DNA from: Tychonema litorale BBK16
GTDB taxonomy: Bacteria > Cyanobacteriota > Cyanobacteriia > Cyanobacteriales > Microcoleaceae
Direction of reading: 5' to 3'
Assembly: GCF_021648855.1 (NCBI RefSeq)
Contig: NZ_JAKJHX010000051.1
Span: 19,513-32,547, forward strand
Length of the DNA: 13,035 nt
Shown here: piece after piece, positions 12,513 to 13,035 of the stretch
Position numbering within the stretch: position 1 is the first letter of the stretch
Layout of the letters: the number at the start of each line of letters is the position of its first letter
Notes under the pieces: generated by a model
What the model saw: only the letters and a program-made list of their open reading frames with translations
The model's database searches: none
Told to the model about the DNA's origin: nothing
Position numbers and translations under genes: made by a program

Positions 12513-13035
12513 ATGAGATTATTATCGACAATTGTAGCTCTATCCGCTGTCTTGACTCCACTGATGGCAGAAGCCGCTTTTAGCCTTCCCATACCCAGAA
12601 CTGACGACTTTCCTAGAGCCTCAAATCCTGAAGTAAACGTACCAGTTTGTTACATCGAAACCACAAGTGGTACAACTTTTGACTTAGTAAGTTTGTGTGG
12701 GCGCAATAGTGTTCCCGCAGCTACTAATAACCCCGATTCGGGTACGGTTAATCCGAATGCAGCTAATCCGGCTACTCCTAACCCGAATGGGATTACCAGA
12801 GATGCAGCGGGTACTCCGATAACTACTCCTGCGGGTACAAATCCGAATAATCTGAATTCTGGAACTTCCCCAAATACCAATCCCACAACTGCGCCGAATA
12901 CCAATCCCAATAATGTCAATCCTGGAACTTCGCCAAATACGAATCCCAATAATGTCAATCCTGGAAGTTCACCTACTACAAATCCTGGAACTTCGCCAAA
13001 TACGAATCCCAATAATGTCAATCCTGGAAGTTCAC
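12513..13035 (+). CDS. Secreted Asn/Pro/Thr-rich repeat protein, N-terminal part
   Basis: The frame runs from ATG 12513 to the right edge without a stop (174 codons seen). Residues 1-22 form a signal peptide, MRLLSTIVALSAVLTPLMAE, with an A-E-A type cleavage site near residue 22. The mature start is a short cysteine-framed motif, VCYIETTSGTTFDLVSLCG (about 46-64), a pattern I recall in several exported cyanobacterial proteins. From residue about 70 the protein is low-complexity, rich in Asn, Pro, Thr, Gly and Ser, with repeats such as PNTNPNNVNPGTS and PTTNPGTS; the DNA repeats with a 63-bp period from 12933. A weak AGG lies 8 nt before the ATG. It is probably a surface or periplasmic protein of unknown role. 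A 123-codon open frame on the minus strand is a shadow of the repeat. Confidence 0.8.
   Translation, partial: MRLLSTIVALSAVLTPLMAEAAFSLPIPRTDDFPRASNPEVNVPVCYIETTSGTTFDLVSLCGRNSVPAATNNPDSGTVNPNAANPATPNPNGITRDAAGTPITTPAGTNPNNLNSGTSPNTNPTTAPNTNPNNVNPGTSPNTNPNNVNPGSSPTTNPGTSPNTNPNNVNPGSS
12933..13035. repeat. 63-bp in-frame coding tandem repeat
   Basis: The unit starting CCAAATACGAATCCCAATAA at 12933 starts again at 12996 and is identical for the 40 bases left before the window edge. A diverged half-unit precedes it at about 12893-12932. Each unit codes for 21 residues. The near identity of codons points to recent duplication. Confidence 0.85.

Noticed and set aside
12650..13021. 123-codon minus-strand open frame with GLVFGEVPG-type repeats
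   Set aside because: It is the reverse shadow of the plus-strand repeat gene, which has a signal peptide and a proper start.

Overview
The window is cyanobacterial chromosome, most likely from a filamentous non-heterocystous lineage (Oscillatoria/Microcoleus-like; the genus is inference). The evidence is phycobilisome genes (cpcG, cpcS, nblA), the plastid/cyanobacterial gene ycf34, six exact copies of the HIP1 octamer GCGATCGC (at 1045, 2954, 3410, 6171, 8177 and 8360), in-phase heptanucleotide repeat arrays, and several families of short palindromic repeats between and even inside genes.

Layout. (1) Positions 1-2517, minus strand: ycf34 (Fe-S protein), a 4-Cys-prefix Ser/Thr protein kinase with C-terminal membrane segments, and tsaB (tRNA t6A synthesis, running off the left edge). 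A heptamer array fills the ycf34-kinase gap, and tsaB carries an in-frame repeat. (2) 2624-3880, plus: a class II tRNA nucleotidyltransferase, divergent from ycf34. (3) 4007-6219, minus: a DUF952 protein, the phycobilisome rod-core linker cpcG and the bilin lyase cpcS. (4) 6454-6621, plus: nblA, the phycobilisome degradation adaptor, divergent from cpcS with a 234-bp shared control region. (5) 6728-8047, minus: an exported glycosyl-hydrolase-like (GHL10) protein. (6) 8202-8464, plus: a decayed remnant of an FAD/NAD(P) oxidoreductase of the SelD-associated type, with its middle deleted. (7) 8509-10026, plus: a six-helix membrane protein and a class I amidotransferase-like (peptidase C26) hydrolase. 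(8) 10027-10777: a long non-coding stretch with a convincing intrinsic terminator and a possible small RNA. (9) 10778-13035, plus: an unrecognised 114-aa protein, an unaccompanied DppB-type ABC permease, and the start of a secreted low-complexity Asn/Pro/Thr repeat protein cut by the right edge.

How it fits together. The functional core is the phycobilisome block: cpcS (chromophore attachment) and cpcG (joining rods to core) face nblA (dismantling), so building and destroying the antenna are controlled from one intergenic region. That region holds a good sigma70-type promoter for nblA with a perfect inverted repeat inside its spacer. The rest is housekeeping (tRNA maturation and modification), signalling and envelope genes in small units. 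I see no CRISPR array, defence island, prophage, insertion sequence, rRNA or tRNA gene, and nothing I would call a wholly new multi-gene system. The most unusual material is the dense repeat activity (repeats inside tsaB, at both ends of the C26 gene and upstream of the kinase), the deletion-type pseudogene and the candidate non-coding RNA.
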